Assembly (NCBI GenBank): GCA_029891345.1
Contig: CM057000.1
Location: 139,422,163-139,486,162, forward strand
Length of the DNA: 64,000 bases
Source of the DNA: Dryococelus australis
Taxonomy: Eukaryota; Arthropoda; Insecta; Phasmatodea; Phasmatidae
Direction of reading: 5' to 3'
The translations under genes and the position numbers were made by a program. Below the pieces are notes generated by a model, which saw only the letters and a program-made list of their open reading frames with translations, had not been told where the DNA came from and made no database searches. How positions within the stretch are numbered: position 1 is the first letter of the stretch; every line of letters starts with the position of its first letter. Of the stretch, positions 21,311-31,598 are shown piece after piece.

Positions 21311-21676
21311 AAGTCACTGATCCCTCCTGCATATATTTTAACGGGCGCCCTGAGTGACATGCGCCCAATAAAGTTGGTAACGATGGATGGGAAGTAGTTC
21401 CGTATCTTAACGTTGAATAAAAAGCTTTAGATAATTATTTCTGTTAATTTAAACTATTCTTTTCGCTTCCTGTTTTTTTTTAATGTATCGAATTGTAAAT
21501 ACGAGGAGATTTGTAAAACATTTACTTTACAAATAATTTCAATGTCGTTTTATCAACGGATTAATAACGTGATGAAGCCCAAGACAATGTTAATTTTACG
21601 TACGGTGGTAAGCTACACAAACTTCATACAAGTAGATCTTAAGCAGGGCTTTCAGAAGTGCTCATTTTGCCTATAA
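21311..21676 (-). mobile_element. MITE F2 copy, reversed, left end lost
   Basis: Begins inside the element at CACTGATCCCTCCTGCATAT. Continues with ACGGGCGCCCTGAGTGACAT, GTAACGATGGATGGGAAGTA and GTAGATCTTAAGCAGGGCTT, and ends AAGTGCTCATTTTGCCTATA. The CCGTGAACAG part of the right terminal repeat is deleted. Confidence 0.87.
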
Positions 21677-23580
21677 CAACAAACTTATTTTCGCTCTATT
21701 ATCATGCATTCTAATTATAAATGAATCAGTACAAGTTATATGTAAAATGTAAGACATAGTCCAATTTAACGAAAATAAGATACTTTCATTTAACACAATT
21801 ATAAAATGTTTGAGACACACGACATATTTAGGAAACACAAAACATTTTATGTTTCATGACGTGAACTATTACATTCGAGGCGTTTCATTCTGCAGCCCGA
21901 CTTGGCGCAGAGAACAAAGTAATCTCGAGCAGAATTCGCTGGCGCCCGGGCACGCACGCGGTAGCGCAGGGGCTGAAGTTGCGCCCCCCCCCGGGGGGGG
22001 GGGGATGTTTTATGCATGCGTGGTCTTTGTTGGCCTGTGTGTTCGAGGACGTTATTGGTTGCGCCGGCACTAGAGCGGAGGTCTTGTGATCCGTCCGCGG
22101 GACCGCACAGGGCTGCACAGGGAGGAAAATTGCGTTTGCCCGCCATATCGCCCACGGACACATGGCCGACGGCGCTTCTTTTCGAAATGCTTTGGATCGA
22201 ATTCTGTTAAGGTTTTTGACGTACAAAGTTGCTTTCGAATTTATTACTCTCAGGGTAACCTCCGGAGATTGAAAGTGACATATTCCAACAGACAGTCCTC
22301 TCTTGGGAGCTAAACCACTGAAAAAATATGAAAATTCCAGCACCCATACACTCTTAGCCTATAACAACTTTTCCTAACGTATTAAAAAGCTTATATAAAT
22401 ATGATAATATTCAGATTCATTCTTCTGCTACGAAAGGGCTTTATTCATATATAAAAGATGTCTTAGATTATGGCGAAATAAACCACTAATACATAGCATA
22501 CGCCATTAGTTTTTTATTGCTAATGTGGTTGTAAAAGGTCAATTTATATATCACGTAGTTATCAGAATTTGTAAATTTGAAGAATATCTTAACTTTGTCT
22601 TACAAATAAAGTTAAAAAAATTATTGAAGTACATTGAATACAGTAATTTCGATTTATACCTACTTGAATGCAACATACAATGTTTATGGTACACGCTCTC
22701 TTAAAAAAAATTGCGTTCTATAACATAGAATGGTTTTCCAGGCACTTCATAGAGCTACCTAGGAAAAAAAATATTTTGCGATGAAATGGTACGAAATAAA
22801 ATTATATCATAGCACGTGAGCTCCTGAGATAGCCATTTCTCTAACGAGATCTATATGGCTAATATTTAATATAGGTCTACTTATCTGTATTTATCATTTA
22901 TTAATTTCTGGAGATTTAAGGGAAGGAACTAATAAAATTTCCGCTAGAAAAATATGAATTTAAACACAGGACAATAAATTCCATAAAAAATTTAGAAAAC
23001 TTTATTGATTTTGCTCTATGCACCTTAAAAACAAACAAAGCTCATCACCAGAACTAAACGTAACAATCTAATTATATGGAACTGTTGCTATATTATTGAG
23101 TGACTAAGAAATATCCTGAATTGAGAAATCTGTGTCAGAATGAAATATCGTTTTATTACCTAGCACGCACGATCATAACGATTTGGTACATTCCTACGAG
23201 CTTGTAAGAGAATTTTGGGGAATTCGACAAACAATGAAACGTTGACACCTACATTATGTGTGTATAAAATTAATCAAATTATTAAAACAAATTTGAGATG
23301 CAGAAACATTTTAATAGATACGTTACTTTCTGAAATGTTTCAAGTCAAGAAATAATTGAAAAATTTAAGATGATTAATTTAGAGGCAGGTTTTCTACATA
23401 GCGAATGTGATCATTGCGTTTCATTCACGTTGGTGTAAATCATCATCAACTTAAGAACATCATAAATATATATATATAAGTATGTGCATCTATGCTTACA
23501 TACAGAATCATTATACTTCAAAGTCCCTAACCATTTGTGGAAAATCGCTAATAAATCTTGTTTTTTATTTTATTTAGGTA
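21677..23580. other. Spacer with a GC-rich block
   Basis: 21890-22190 is CpG-rich and contains a C9G12 run (21984-22004) and several overlapping open frames on both strands without recognisable domains. 22350-23580 is AT-rich and shows nothing. Confidence 0.45.
21984..22004. repeat. C9G12 homopolymer junction
   Basis: Nine C followed directly by twelve G: an 18-bp perfect palindrome of homopolymers inside a CpG-rich block. It may be real or a sequencing/assembly artefact. Confidence 0.8.
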
Positions 23581-23890
23581 TTGAAAATGTTCACCATTGA
23601 AGCGATGATGATTAAAAATGTTCACAATTGAAGAGAGGAAAAAGGAAAATGTTTACCATTGAAGAGAGGAAAAAGGAAAACGTTCACCATTGAAGAGAGG
23701 ATAATTGAAAATATTCACCATTGAAGACACGATAATTGAAAACGTTCACCATTGAAGAGAGGATGATTAAGAATGTTCACCATTGAAGAGAGGATGATTG
23801 AAAATGTTCACCATTGAAGAGAGAATAATTGAAAATGTTCACCATTGAATAGAGAATAATTTAAAGTGTTCGCCATTGAAGAGAGGATAG
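23581..23890. repeat. 31-bp minisatellite, about 10 copies, derived from a transposase start
   Basis: Consensus unit TTGAAAATGTTCACCATTGA + AGAGAGGATAA, starting at 23581, 23612, 23643 and so on. Read in frame, ATGTTCACCATTGAAGAGAGG encodes MFTIEER. The last unit (23860-23890, GTGTTCGCCATTGAAGAGAGG) runs without break into the transposase fragment, whose first residues it supplies. The array therefore seems to have been seeded by the 5' end of that coding sequence. Confidence 0.92.
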
Positions 23891-24040
23891 CCTCGGTCTG
23901 TGCTCGTCTGAGAGGACTGACGTACGATTCAGTGAAAGCTGATTCCACAAGAAGATTTAGGGAACCTGGCCCCACAAAAGTGACTATTCACCATCTTGTC
24001 AACAGATTCAATCGCACAGGGAGTGCAAAATCTTCCACCC
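23866..24040 (+). pseudogene. Transposase N-terminal (helix-turn-helix) fragment, plus copy
   Basis: The frame from 23866 reads [V]FAIEERIASVCARLRGL, then TRRFREPGPTKVTIHHLVNR and FNRTGSAKS. FR...GP....TI..LVN.F..TGS is the pattern of the DNA-binding helix-turn-helix found at the start of many insect mariner-like and related transposases (the DUF4817 type in annotations). The first codon is GTG where the neighbouring repeats have ATG. After GSAKS the sequence stops matching the family and meets the inverted copy. About 58 residues survive and no catalytic domain is present on this strand. Confidence 0.68.
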
Positions 24041-24057
24041 ACGCAGTGGATTACGGG

Positions 24058-24346
24058 AACGTGAAGATCACGACTGGAACTCTGAGCAGGTGCACGAGGG
24101 CTTCGTTCGACATGTTACTGAATCCATTGCACTGTTTCTTCAGATACCGACGGTCTGCCTGAACGCTCTTCGTCCTTAACACTCCCTGTGCGATTGCATT
24201 TGTTGACAAGATGGCGAATGGTGGCGTGTGTGGGGCCAAGTGTCCTAAATCATCGTGTGAAATCAGCTCCCACTGCATCGTATGTTAGTTGGTCCTCTCA
24301 GACGACCCCGGACAACAGCTAGCCTCTCTTCAAAACGTGAACATTT
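24058..24346 (-). pseudogene. Transposase N-terminal fragment, inverted copy
   Basis: Minus strand from 24346: ATGTTCACG..., GAAGAGAGG, then RGRLRGPT, later GPTHATIRHLVNKCNRTGSV, KDEERSGRPSVSEETVQWIQ, stop, HVERSPRAPAQSSSRDLHVP (to 24058). This is the same N-terminal domain as 23866-24040, plus the linker GRPSVSEETV..I and the start of the second helix-turn-helix. A stop and two frame changes interrupt it. The two copies face each other head to head as an imperfect inverted repeat. Confidence 0.7.
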
Positions 24347-26192
24347 GCAATATCTGGAACAAAAGCAATACATATTAGCGATCTCCCATAAGTGGATAGG
24401 ACCTTTATAATCATCGTGTACATCGCACCTTATCGCGACTCAAAATGTCGTATATACGGTGAATGAGAGAAAAATAATAAGCTGTTTTAAGTACTATGTC
24501 AGCAAGAGATTTAGCAGTATTTAAACTGTGAGAATATGTGACAGTTAATCATTCCATACACTCGTGTGTAAATACGAAATGTTATTGTTTGGTTATAAAA
24601 ATGATTTCCGAATTGCAGCGATCATTTATCTGTCGTGCATTCAACAGTAAATGTAACGTAGCTGTCAAGTAATAGAATTATCCTCCTCGCGACACAAAAA
24701 AAAAAACCTTTTTGCGTTACGATTGTCCTGCATTCAAGGAGCGCTGTGTGCTTAGGCTACATCAATGTTCATTTTTCCGCCTCTTTTCACTTCAATTACT
24801 TTTCTTGTACTGCAGTTCTCAGTCAAAGAAACAGAAAATTATTTATACAACTAAACTTGAGTGCAGTCTAAGGGACTGAAAGCACCGATGATTTGATTAA
24901 CGGGAAGTGATAGAAATGTTGGATCACTAACGGAAGAGTCCGGTATATAGGAGGGAGTGAAGCAACTTAAAAATAAAGGAAGTCTCGAAAATAATAGCAC
25001 ACTGTCCACGCTGCTGGGAAAATGCAAATAATTTTTGCTTTTATCACAGAATTTTATTCGGAAAACTGAATAGAAGAGTTTTCAAACATATAATAAATTT
25101 AATTATCTACATAATAATATTCATAAAATTAATATTGGTATACGTGTGAAATAAATAAAACCAACAAAGCACAAAAAAAATACAATTTTTTATACGTATT
25201 GAAATATACATTACCAAACTGAGTGTTACACAAAGATTTCGGTTATCATAAACAGATATACTTTTGTCTTCGGAAAGGTAGCGTGTATTATTAAATAAAT
25301 CTATGAAAGCATTCCTTTGCCAGCCAGGGCAACTTTTTACCATAATGTAAACTGAAATAATAGCTCGACATAACTTCTTTCCTTATATATAGAATTTGTT
25401 AACCATTAATTATACGTCACGCATTCGCTTTAAGTGAAAAATGTGGCGCAGTTTTACACTTAATTCGTTCCATGCTCGATTATTTTAAAATAACACAAAT
25501 GAAGTTCTGAGTAAGATGTCTACTGAAGTTTTGAAATGCACCCATTATCTCACCTGAGAAATGGGACAGACTACAGGCCCCGAAACGTTGTGGATTCTTG
25601 CTTACATTAGGTGTGCTGATTATTCCTCTTTCACTTTTGTGTCTTCTGGTGAAGTCTTGTTTCCTGATCTGCAGTGAGATTTTTTTTTTTTTGGAAATGT
25701 CTTATCGTGTCCTTTGACATTTAATTTTGTTATTGACGTTTTTCACTGCCCTGATTTTATTTTGGTTGCGTTTGATTTTTTTTTTTTTTTTTTCAGATCT
25801 TTCACAGAATAATTGAAAAGGAAATAATTTTTCAAGATTAATATTTTTGTATTTGTGTTGTCTTATACGTATGAGCGTTCCTTTAGCTATTCGTGTTCAC
25901 TGTCGCACTGTGCGATGTTGATTTTATATTCATTATTGTAGTTAGACGTTGAGTTCATTATGGCCGTTGCTCACCAATTTCTAACACCAATTTCTTGCCT
26001 GCCTGGTTATAGTCCACAGTTTTTTTTGGGATTTGTTGATTACCTGAGTTTTATCGGGTTTTCGGTTTAGGTTTATTTTTGGGAATTACTGCAGTCCATT
26101 GATATGCTCGCAGAATACTTGTATGATGTATATTTGTCTGTATCACAATCATAAATTTACGTGTGTTTGAACGATTGCCGTGTGTGTGTGTT
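24347..26192. other. AT-rich spacer
   Basis: No gene. T-runs at 25680-25692 and 25778-25793. At 25553-25592 CCTGAGAA...GGCCCCGAAACGTTG resembles the tails of some retroelements (see findings). Confidence 0.45.
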
Positions 26193-26207
26193 GGGGGGGG
26201 GGGGGGG
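26193..26207. repeat. G-run
   Basis: Fifteen consecutive G following (TG)n. Confidence 0.95.
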
Positions 26208-26269
26208 AAAGGTGAGGATGTACCATCGGGGACGAACTTGATTGATTTGCCTTTGTTCGACTCGCCATT

Positions 26270-26720
26270 CTCCCCATCCTTCCTGTTGCAACCCGCGGGG
26301 TGCTGGCGCGGCGTTGTTCGAGCACGAAACAGGTTGTAACGCCGTTTCAACAGCCCCGCAGGCGTGAAGAATCGCTTTTTGTTTCGCCGGCGATGCGAGG
26401 CGGGACAATGGAGGCGATAACCGCCGACGGACGCCCGTGGCGCCGACGACGAGGAAAAAGAGAATCGCGCGGGAGATGAGGGGCCGCGGCCACACACGGC
26501 CCGCACAGTGCCAGTTGGCAGACTCTGGACGGAGCGCTCGACGCGCCTCGCGGATCGCCAGTTTATCCGTCGTGGGCGAGCTACTAGGCAGTCGTTTCGT
26601 GATCGGCGAGTGCCCCGCGTCAGACAGTGAAACGTACACAGGAAGGCGGCTTGGACTTGTTACGTAGCTGCGCGTCGAAGGTCGAGAAGCGAGGGAGCGA
26701 TACGGGCGACACTAACACGC
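26270..26720. other. CpG-rich block, possible promoter or exon
   Basis: Dense CpG and GC-rich sequence in AT-rich surroundings (for example GGGGCCGCGGCCACACACGG). Open frames exist on both strands (26437-26667 plus, 26157-26639 minus) but none shows a domain or clear splice sites. The last 60 bp overlap the repeat starting at 26664. Confidence 0.35.
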
Positions 26721-26936
26721 ACGCCTAGTGCCTCATCGCTCCTACGCTGTACTGTCCAATTCAGATCTGTAACAGCGGGGGTTTTATTACACGCGATGAA
26801 AGACCACAGATTAAACTACGTCTGCATCTTTGTACTTTTCTCTTGCCGCGCAAGGAAACTGCATTGGCAAGCTTTAAAAAAAAGCCATATTTGACCATTT
26901 TCACGGTTTTGTTTTCTCTAAGAATACACTAAATAT
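26664..26936 (+). repeat. Dispersed repeat R, copy 1
   Basis: Shares long blocks with 44396-44683: GAAGCGAGGGAGCGATACGG, CGACACTAACACGCAC, CCTCATCGCTCCTACG, CTGTAACAGCGGG, ACGCGATGAAAG and CAAGCTTTAAA. It has an internal hairpin: GGAGCGAT (26694-26701) against ATCGCTCC (26735-26742). Relative to copy 2 it lacks 31 bp after CTCCTACG. Nature unknown: no tRNA-like head, no terminal repeats seen. Confidence 0.85.
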
Positions 26937-27992
26937 GACAAAAGTAAAAAGATAGTGATAAAGGCAATAGTATTTTCCTATTTGGTTACATCCGATCCCA
27001 CCGAGAAAGACATTTAAAAAAAACTGGTTTTTGGAAATAATAATGTTTAAATGTCCTCACCTAAGCGGAATCTAGAGACAATTGTTGGTTGATATTTGCA
27101 GTTCATAATCTGTCAAAATAATCTGTTAAAATATGCATTTGCACTAAATAAAATTTAAGAACTTATTACGGTCACGAGTAACCTATTACACTTAATAGGT
27201 AGTCATTTCGCCTGTTTCACAACAGTACGGTTTTCTAAAAAAAAAAAAAATCCCATTTTATTTCTGGAAAAGTGCCCTTCTCGTGTCTACATTATTTCTT
27301 TCTTTCCTAGCGTGTAACATGGTGGCGCATGCTAAGGTACAAGTTAGTAATTTAAGAAACGGCATCCCCAGGCCTCCAATTACAAAGCAGAACTTCAATC
27401 GTGTATAGCAGTCGCTAATAGCCTATGTTTAATATTTTTTAACTGTGTATTCTTACGAATATCATTCAAGATAAGTGAAAGAGGTCTAATAAGGGTCTAT
27501 TACAGTCATTTCCATGTACGAAACTTGCTGCCCACACTACACAATATAGCATAAGGGCATGCAGCATACATTTGCGTACACTATTACATCATAAAATCAT
27601 AGGATCATCACTGGAATTTCTATACAGGCAAGTTGACGAAAGACCGCTCGCTATCTGAGAGCTTTGCATGTAAAGGCGACCAGACATCCGATGAGCGTGT
27701 ATCTAGTTCGCCGGCACGCTCCTAGGCGACGGGCAGGGAAAATATATTCGGCCAGTTGACGCCCTTAAGAGGGAACAAGCCCAGGAAACTTGAATGTATA
27801 CATTTCCTCCCTTAACTTCCCTTATACCTGGTCTAACGAAATTGATTACACGATAGAGAATAATAATATCATCTCGGCCATAATCAAATGACTACAGCTT
27901 CATTATTTTTATTTTTAACTAGTAACTGCTAGGGATAAATAAGTGACCTTTCCTTGCGGGCGATTAAAGGGATAATACCAGCAATAGTAGTT
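26937..27992. other. Spacer
   Basis: No gene or repeat recognised; A-run at 27237-27251. Confidence 0.45.
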
Positions 27993-28087
27993 CAGCTGTT
28001 CACGATAAAGTGAGCACTTTTGAAATCAACCTTAGAAAAAAAAGCTACTGCCCCTGCCTGTATATATTTTAACGGGCGCGCTGAGTG
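27993..28087 (-). mobile_element. MITE F2 end fragment
   Basis: GCTGTTCACGATAAAGTGAG then CACTTTTGAAATCAACCTTAG, CTGCCCCTGCCTGTATATAT and ACGGGCGCGCTGAGTG. This is the terminal ~95 bp of F2 (the end with TTTCTAAGGTTGATTTC), and the rest is absent. Confidence 0.88.
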
Positions 28088-28189
28088 GTTCTTATCTATG
28101 TTAGTCTTAACTCATGGGGATTTCTTTCGAAATGTTATAATCTGGCTGTTCTAAGTTGTGATTTTCTCTTTATTTGTGTAAAAGCGGAG

Positions 28190-28590
28190 AGGAAGAAGGG
28201 GGTGGGCGGTGAAATTAGGCCGGAAAGTCATTCGGTCGAATAAGTTTTTGGCCGGGAATTTTAGTTCATAAATGACAGACAGTCGTTTTGACAGTCGCAG
28301 CGGTTTCGCAGAACGGTACCCGGTTTGTGTGGTTCCCGAGCAGAGAATCTGGGTTTTGCGAACCATCCGCAGCCGGGAGTCCGCAAACGGAGAGACTTTC
28401 GCGTAAGCGGAAAACGGCGACTCGCAAGGAGTGCAATCCGGACTTCCCGGCGGCAAATCTTGAGCTCGCACACGGTTCACTTTCTCGTACAAGAACGCGC
28501 ACCCCTTTCTCGTTCAAGTCAACTCGCATCGCGCGGCTGGCCAGCTTTTTGTTTGCAAGCCGCTCTGCACGCGAGGGGCATGGGTGGCAA
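28190..28590. other. CpG-rich block
   Basis: GC- and CpG-rich with overlapping open frames on both strands (28288-28713 plus, 28151-28529 minus), none with a recognisable domain. May be a promoter or first-exon region, or an unlisted repeat. Confidence 0.3.
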
Positions 28591-29709
28591 CTAGAATCAC
28601 TTAGATACTCTTCTATTTTCCGTTCACCTTCTTGTGCTAAGCGTTTGATTGCATTTGCGTTTTATGTTCATGTAGTCCCCGCACATCAACTTATACATGT
28701 TTTGTTAACTTGAGAGTATAAAAACAGATTTGAATTTCTGTATTAGAGGTTTGTTAGGTTTGTAAAATCTTCGTGTGTTTCGCTGGAAATGAGTGACTGG
28801 AATGCTGCAACATCCTAGTACCGCTGCTATGTGTACAGTATTTACATGGGACTTGAATACAAGAAGATGTTCACCTTCTTGTTCGCTAAAGACGTCCGTC
28901 TGTATCAGGCTTCACAGACGCTGTGCGGGGATTGCACAGACCCACCCCTCCATAGCGAAGGGGCGAAAAGAGCTGCAAGGGAGGGTGTAGCGAAGCGTGG
29001 GTGGCCGCATGGAAACGACAGGGTTGTTTGCTACTCGGAATTAACTTTTCTGTGTTAAAACGGTTCGTGGGAAAGACCGGGAGGGGGGGGGGGGGCTTGG
29101 CAGTGGCAGCCCGTTTACACGTTTCCCTTTCGGCAACTCTCCACGGGCCGACGAGACCACGTCACAAGAGATAAAAGTGAAAGTACCGGACGGACATGCA
29201 TCTCGCAGCTGACCAAGGCTAGAAGTAGAATGGTTTCTGTACCAGACTGTACTGCATCTACAGTTCATTAAAAATTAGTTCTCGAACCAACAAAATTGTT
29301 ATAGAAATGCGAGGTATTCTTCGTGTGACAGACAAATGCGAATCTTTTATAAAACTGTGAAATATTTTGGTAGAAATTTCTTATGTAAATACTCAAGAAG
29401 GTAATCTTTTAAAGTATATTTTAATCACAATTTAAGCTTATTTCTACGTTTGATACAATTTATAGTTTTCGAATCAAAAGTATGTTTGACAACTTTTCTA
29501 ATAATAAAGTATCGACACGAAATAATTACACATGCGAAAATAAATGTTTTGAAATTTATAAAATGATACTTCGTAGAAGAAATTAAAAATATATATTTCT
29601 GAACTTTAACTAAATTTAATTATCTTGAAAGCCCACATTAGAAAATGTTGTTTAAAATATAGTTTTTTTATAAGGTAAAAAAGGAATTTTGGATTTGTTT
29701 GCAGTGATG

Positions 29710-29712
<3 letters not shown>
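28591..29712. other. Spacer
   Basis: A G-run at 29083-29095; AT-rich from 29270. No gene recognised. Confidence 0.45.

Positions 29713-29756
<44 letters not shown>
29713..29756. repeat. (AT)n microsatellite
   Basis: About 22 AT units. Confidence 0.97.
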
Positions 29757-29758
<2 letters not shown>

Positions 29759-29944
29759 TTAGATAATTGTTCTGTCATGTTAAACACATTTTGTGGTTCG
29801 TCCCTAATTTTTCGCAAAAATTTAGAAATTTTAATTTCTCAACCATATCCTTTATCTAGTATTGCTGTATAACATGAGTTACAATCATTCAAATGTCTTG
29901 CCAATAGATCTACCCCTGTAGACATCGCGCGAGTGTGTGAGCGT

Positions 29945-30203
29945 GTGTCCTGGCGATGGCGTTGCACTGCAGGCATTCATGTGCCCGCACGACGATGTGG
30001 TATTTCAGCAGGATAATGCCCCGTGTCATCGGGCCGAACATATCCACATCATTGGTTGGAGGAGCGTTCCAAAAAGTTTCATCCACTGCTGTGGCCACTT
30101 AGCTCGTCCGATACGAACGCGATCGAGCGTTCATGTGACGTGGCGTGGAAGTTCATCCGCACGCAAGATCCTGCACCTACAAATAGCGGGGAGCTGTGGA
30201 TGC
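29945..30203 (+). pseudogene. Tc1-like transposase, catalytic part (before MITE)
   Basis: The frame at 29937 ends a block with FMCPHDDVVFQQDNAPCHRA; FQQDNAPCH is the classic motif around the second catalytic aspartate (GAT, 30012-30014) of Tc1/mariner DDE transposases, which cut and paste the element. Near 30050 the reading moves to the frame of 30023: WLEERSKKFHPLLWPLSSSD, TNAIERSCDVAWKFIR, APTNSGELWMQ. WP..S.D.N.IE..WD surrounds the third catalytic acid (GAG, about 30125). The spacing is as expected for DD34E. The N-terminal half is missing. The sequence is cut at WMQ by a MITE F2 and resumes at 30629. Confidence 0.85.
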
Positions 30204-30628
30204 AGGCTGTCCACGGTAAACTGAGCACTTTTAAAAGCCCCTGCTTAAGATCTGGTTGTATGCACGTTGTGTATTCCACCCGCCTTATGTAAAATTAACA
30301 TTGTCATGGGCCTCGTCACTTTGTTCATGCGTCGGTCAAGTGAAACAGTGAAATCATCAAGAAAGTAATTACTTTACAAATATGCTCATTTTTACACTTC
30401 GATGCACTAAAAAAAAACATAAAACGAAATGATTAATTTTAATTTATCACAAATGTTTGCCTAACACTTTTTGCTAGACCTTATGATATGGAACTATTTT
30501 TCATTCATCGTTACCAGCTTTACTGTGTGATTGTCACTCAATTCGCTCATTAAAATATATGCATACAGGGGCAGTGACTTTTTTCTAAGGTTCTTTTCTA
30601 GAGTGCTCACTTGATCGTGAACAGCCTT
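30204..30628 (+). mobile_element. MITE F2, near-complete copy inside the Tc1-like transposase
   Basis: 425 bp from AGGCTGTCCACGGTAAACTG to GATCGTGAACAGCCTTT. The interior gives the F2 series: CCTGCTTAAGATCTGGTTGT, ATGCACGTTGTGTATTCC, ATGGGCCTCGTCACTTTGTT, GCGTCGGTCAAGTGAAAC, TTACACTTCGATGCACTAAA, TTGCCTAACACTTTTTGC, ATGCATACAGGGGCAGTGAC and TTTTTCTAAGGTTCTTTTC. It is used here as the reference F2. Confidence 0.92.
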
Positions 30629-30700
30629 TAGCTACCAGACATGTCTTCAAAGGTGTTTCGTCTACTTGTGTAATCTATGACACGAGTTGCTGCCACCTCG
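30629..30700 (+). pseudogene. Tc1-like transposase C-terminal end (after MITE)
   Basis: The frame reads LPDMSSKVFRLLV, stop, SMTRVAA. VF..LVESMPRRVAAV is the standard C-terminal segment of Tc1-like transposases, so this continues the fragment that stops at 30203. The glutamate codon of LVESM has become a stop. Confidence 0.7.
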
Positions 30701-30758
30701 CCGAGTTAGAGGAGGTCCGCGACGTGTGGCATATCGACGTAGATAGTAACAGTATTTT

Positions 30759-30780
30759 TACTCCCACACGTGTGGGAGTA
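30759..30780. repeat. 22-bp perfect palindrome with CACGTG core
   Basis: Half-site TACTCCCACAC followed directly by its reverse complement GTGTGGGAGTA. The centre is ACACGTGT. Confidence 0.9.
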
Positions 30781-31069
30781 GTTTTTGATAGCATTGAGCG
30801 ACAGGGCAAGCGATATCTTAAACGTTTAGATCATTGTTGCGTCCGCTATAGAAAGTCAGATTGTAAGCCGACCAAGGCTAGCCTGCTCTCATCGCTTGGA
30901 GTGTAGCATGTTTATGTGAATTGTAGCGACATAGGTTTTATTAACAGAGATTCGGTTTTCTTAGGCAAGTACGTTGTTAGTTTAAATGAGTGGCAATAGT
31001 TATGTTGGAAAGAAAATATATAGTATATAAATCTATTTGCCACATAATTATTTGAAGCAAGTGCGAGTA

Positions 31070-31071
<2 letters not shown>
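30781..31071. other. Spacer
   Basis: A 60-codon open frame (30724-30906) spans the palindrome but shows no domain. Nothing else recognised. Confidence 0.4.
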
Positions 31072-31128
<57 letters not shown>

Positions 31129-31134
31129 ATATAT
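31072..31134. repeat. (AT)n microsatellite
   Basis: Long AT run with one TTAT interruption. Confidence 0.97.
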
Positions 31135-31484
31135 ACAGATGGCTCAGCAGAAGCGGACAATTGTTTACGTCATTAGTGAACGAAATAGTTATGGTTCGTA
31201 GTAATTTACCGAACCTGTGGATTTTCGTCCCGGAGGTCCTGATCATGAAATGTTAACTACTAGCAGTGGTAAAATTAATTATTATTCGGAACAATTATTC
31301 AAAATAAATTTGCGATAAGGAAATTTGATTAAATCCTGCGATACGAATATTAAGTAATTATCAAAAGTAAAATTACAGTGTTAAGTCGTTCAAAGTATGT
31401 TCTTGATTTTTGTTCTAATGTTTTGTTTACCTGACTACTGTCGATTCAACAAAAGTGAAATGATTTAACTCATTCAGACCCAGA

Positions 31485-31598
31485 GCATACAGTTGTGTAC
31501 ATAACACACAGGCTGTCCCAGTACATACAGTTGTGTACATTACACACAGGCAGACACAGTGTATATAGATGTGTACGTAATACACAGGCAGTTTTTCT
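31485..31598. repeat. 38-bp tandem repeat, 3 copies
   Basis: Units around CATACAGTTGTGTACATAAC + ACACAGGC; the AGTTGTGTAC core is at 31491, 31529 and (as AGATGTGTAC) 31567. Third copy is the most diverged. Confidence 0.9.

Noticed and set aside
26157..26667. Open frames on both strands in the CpG-rich block
   Set aside because: GC-rich sequence has few stops by composition; no motif, no clear splice signals.
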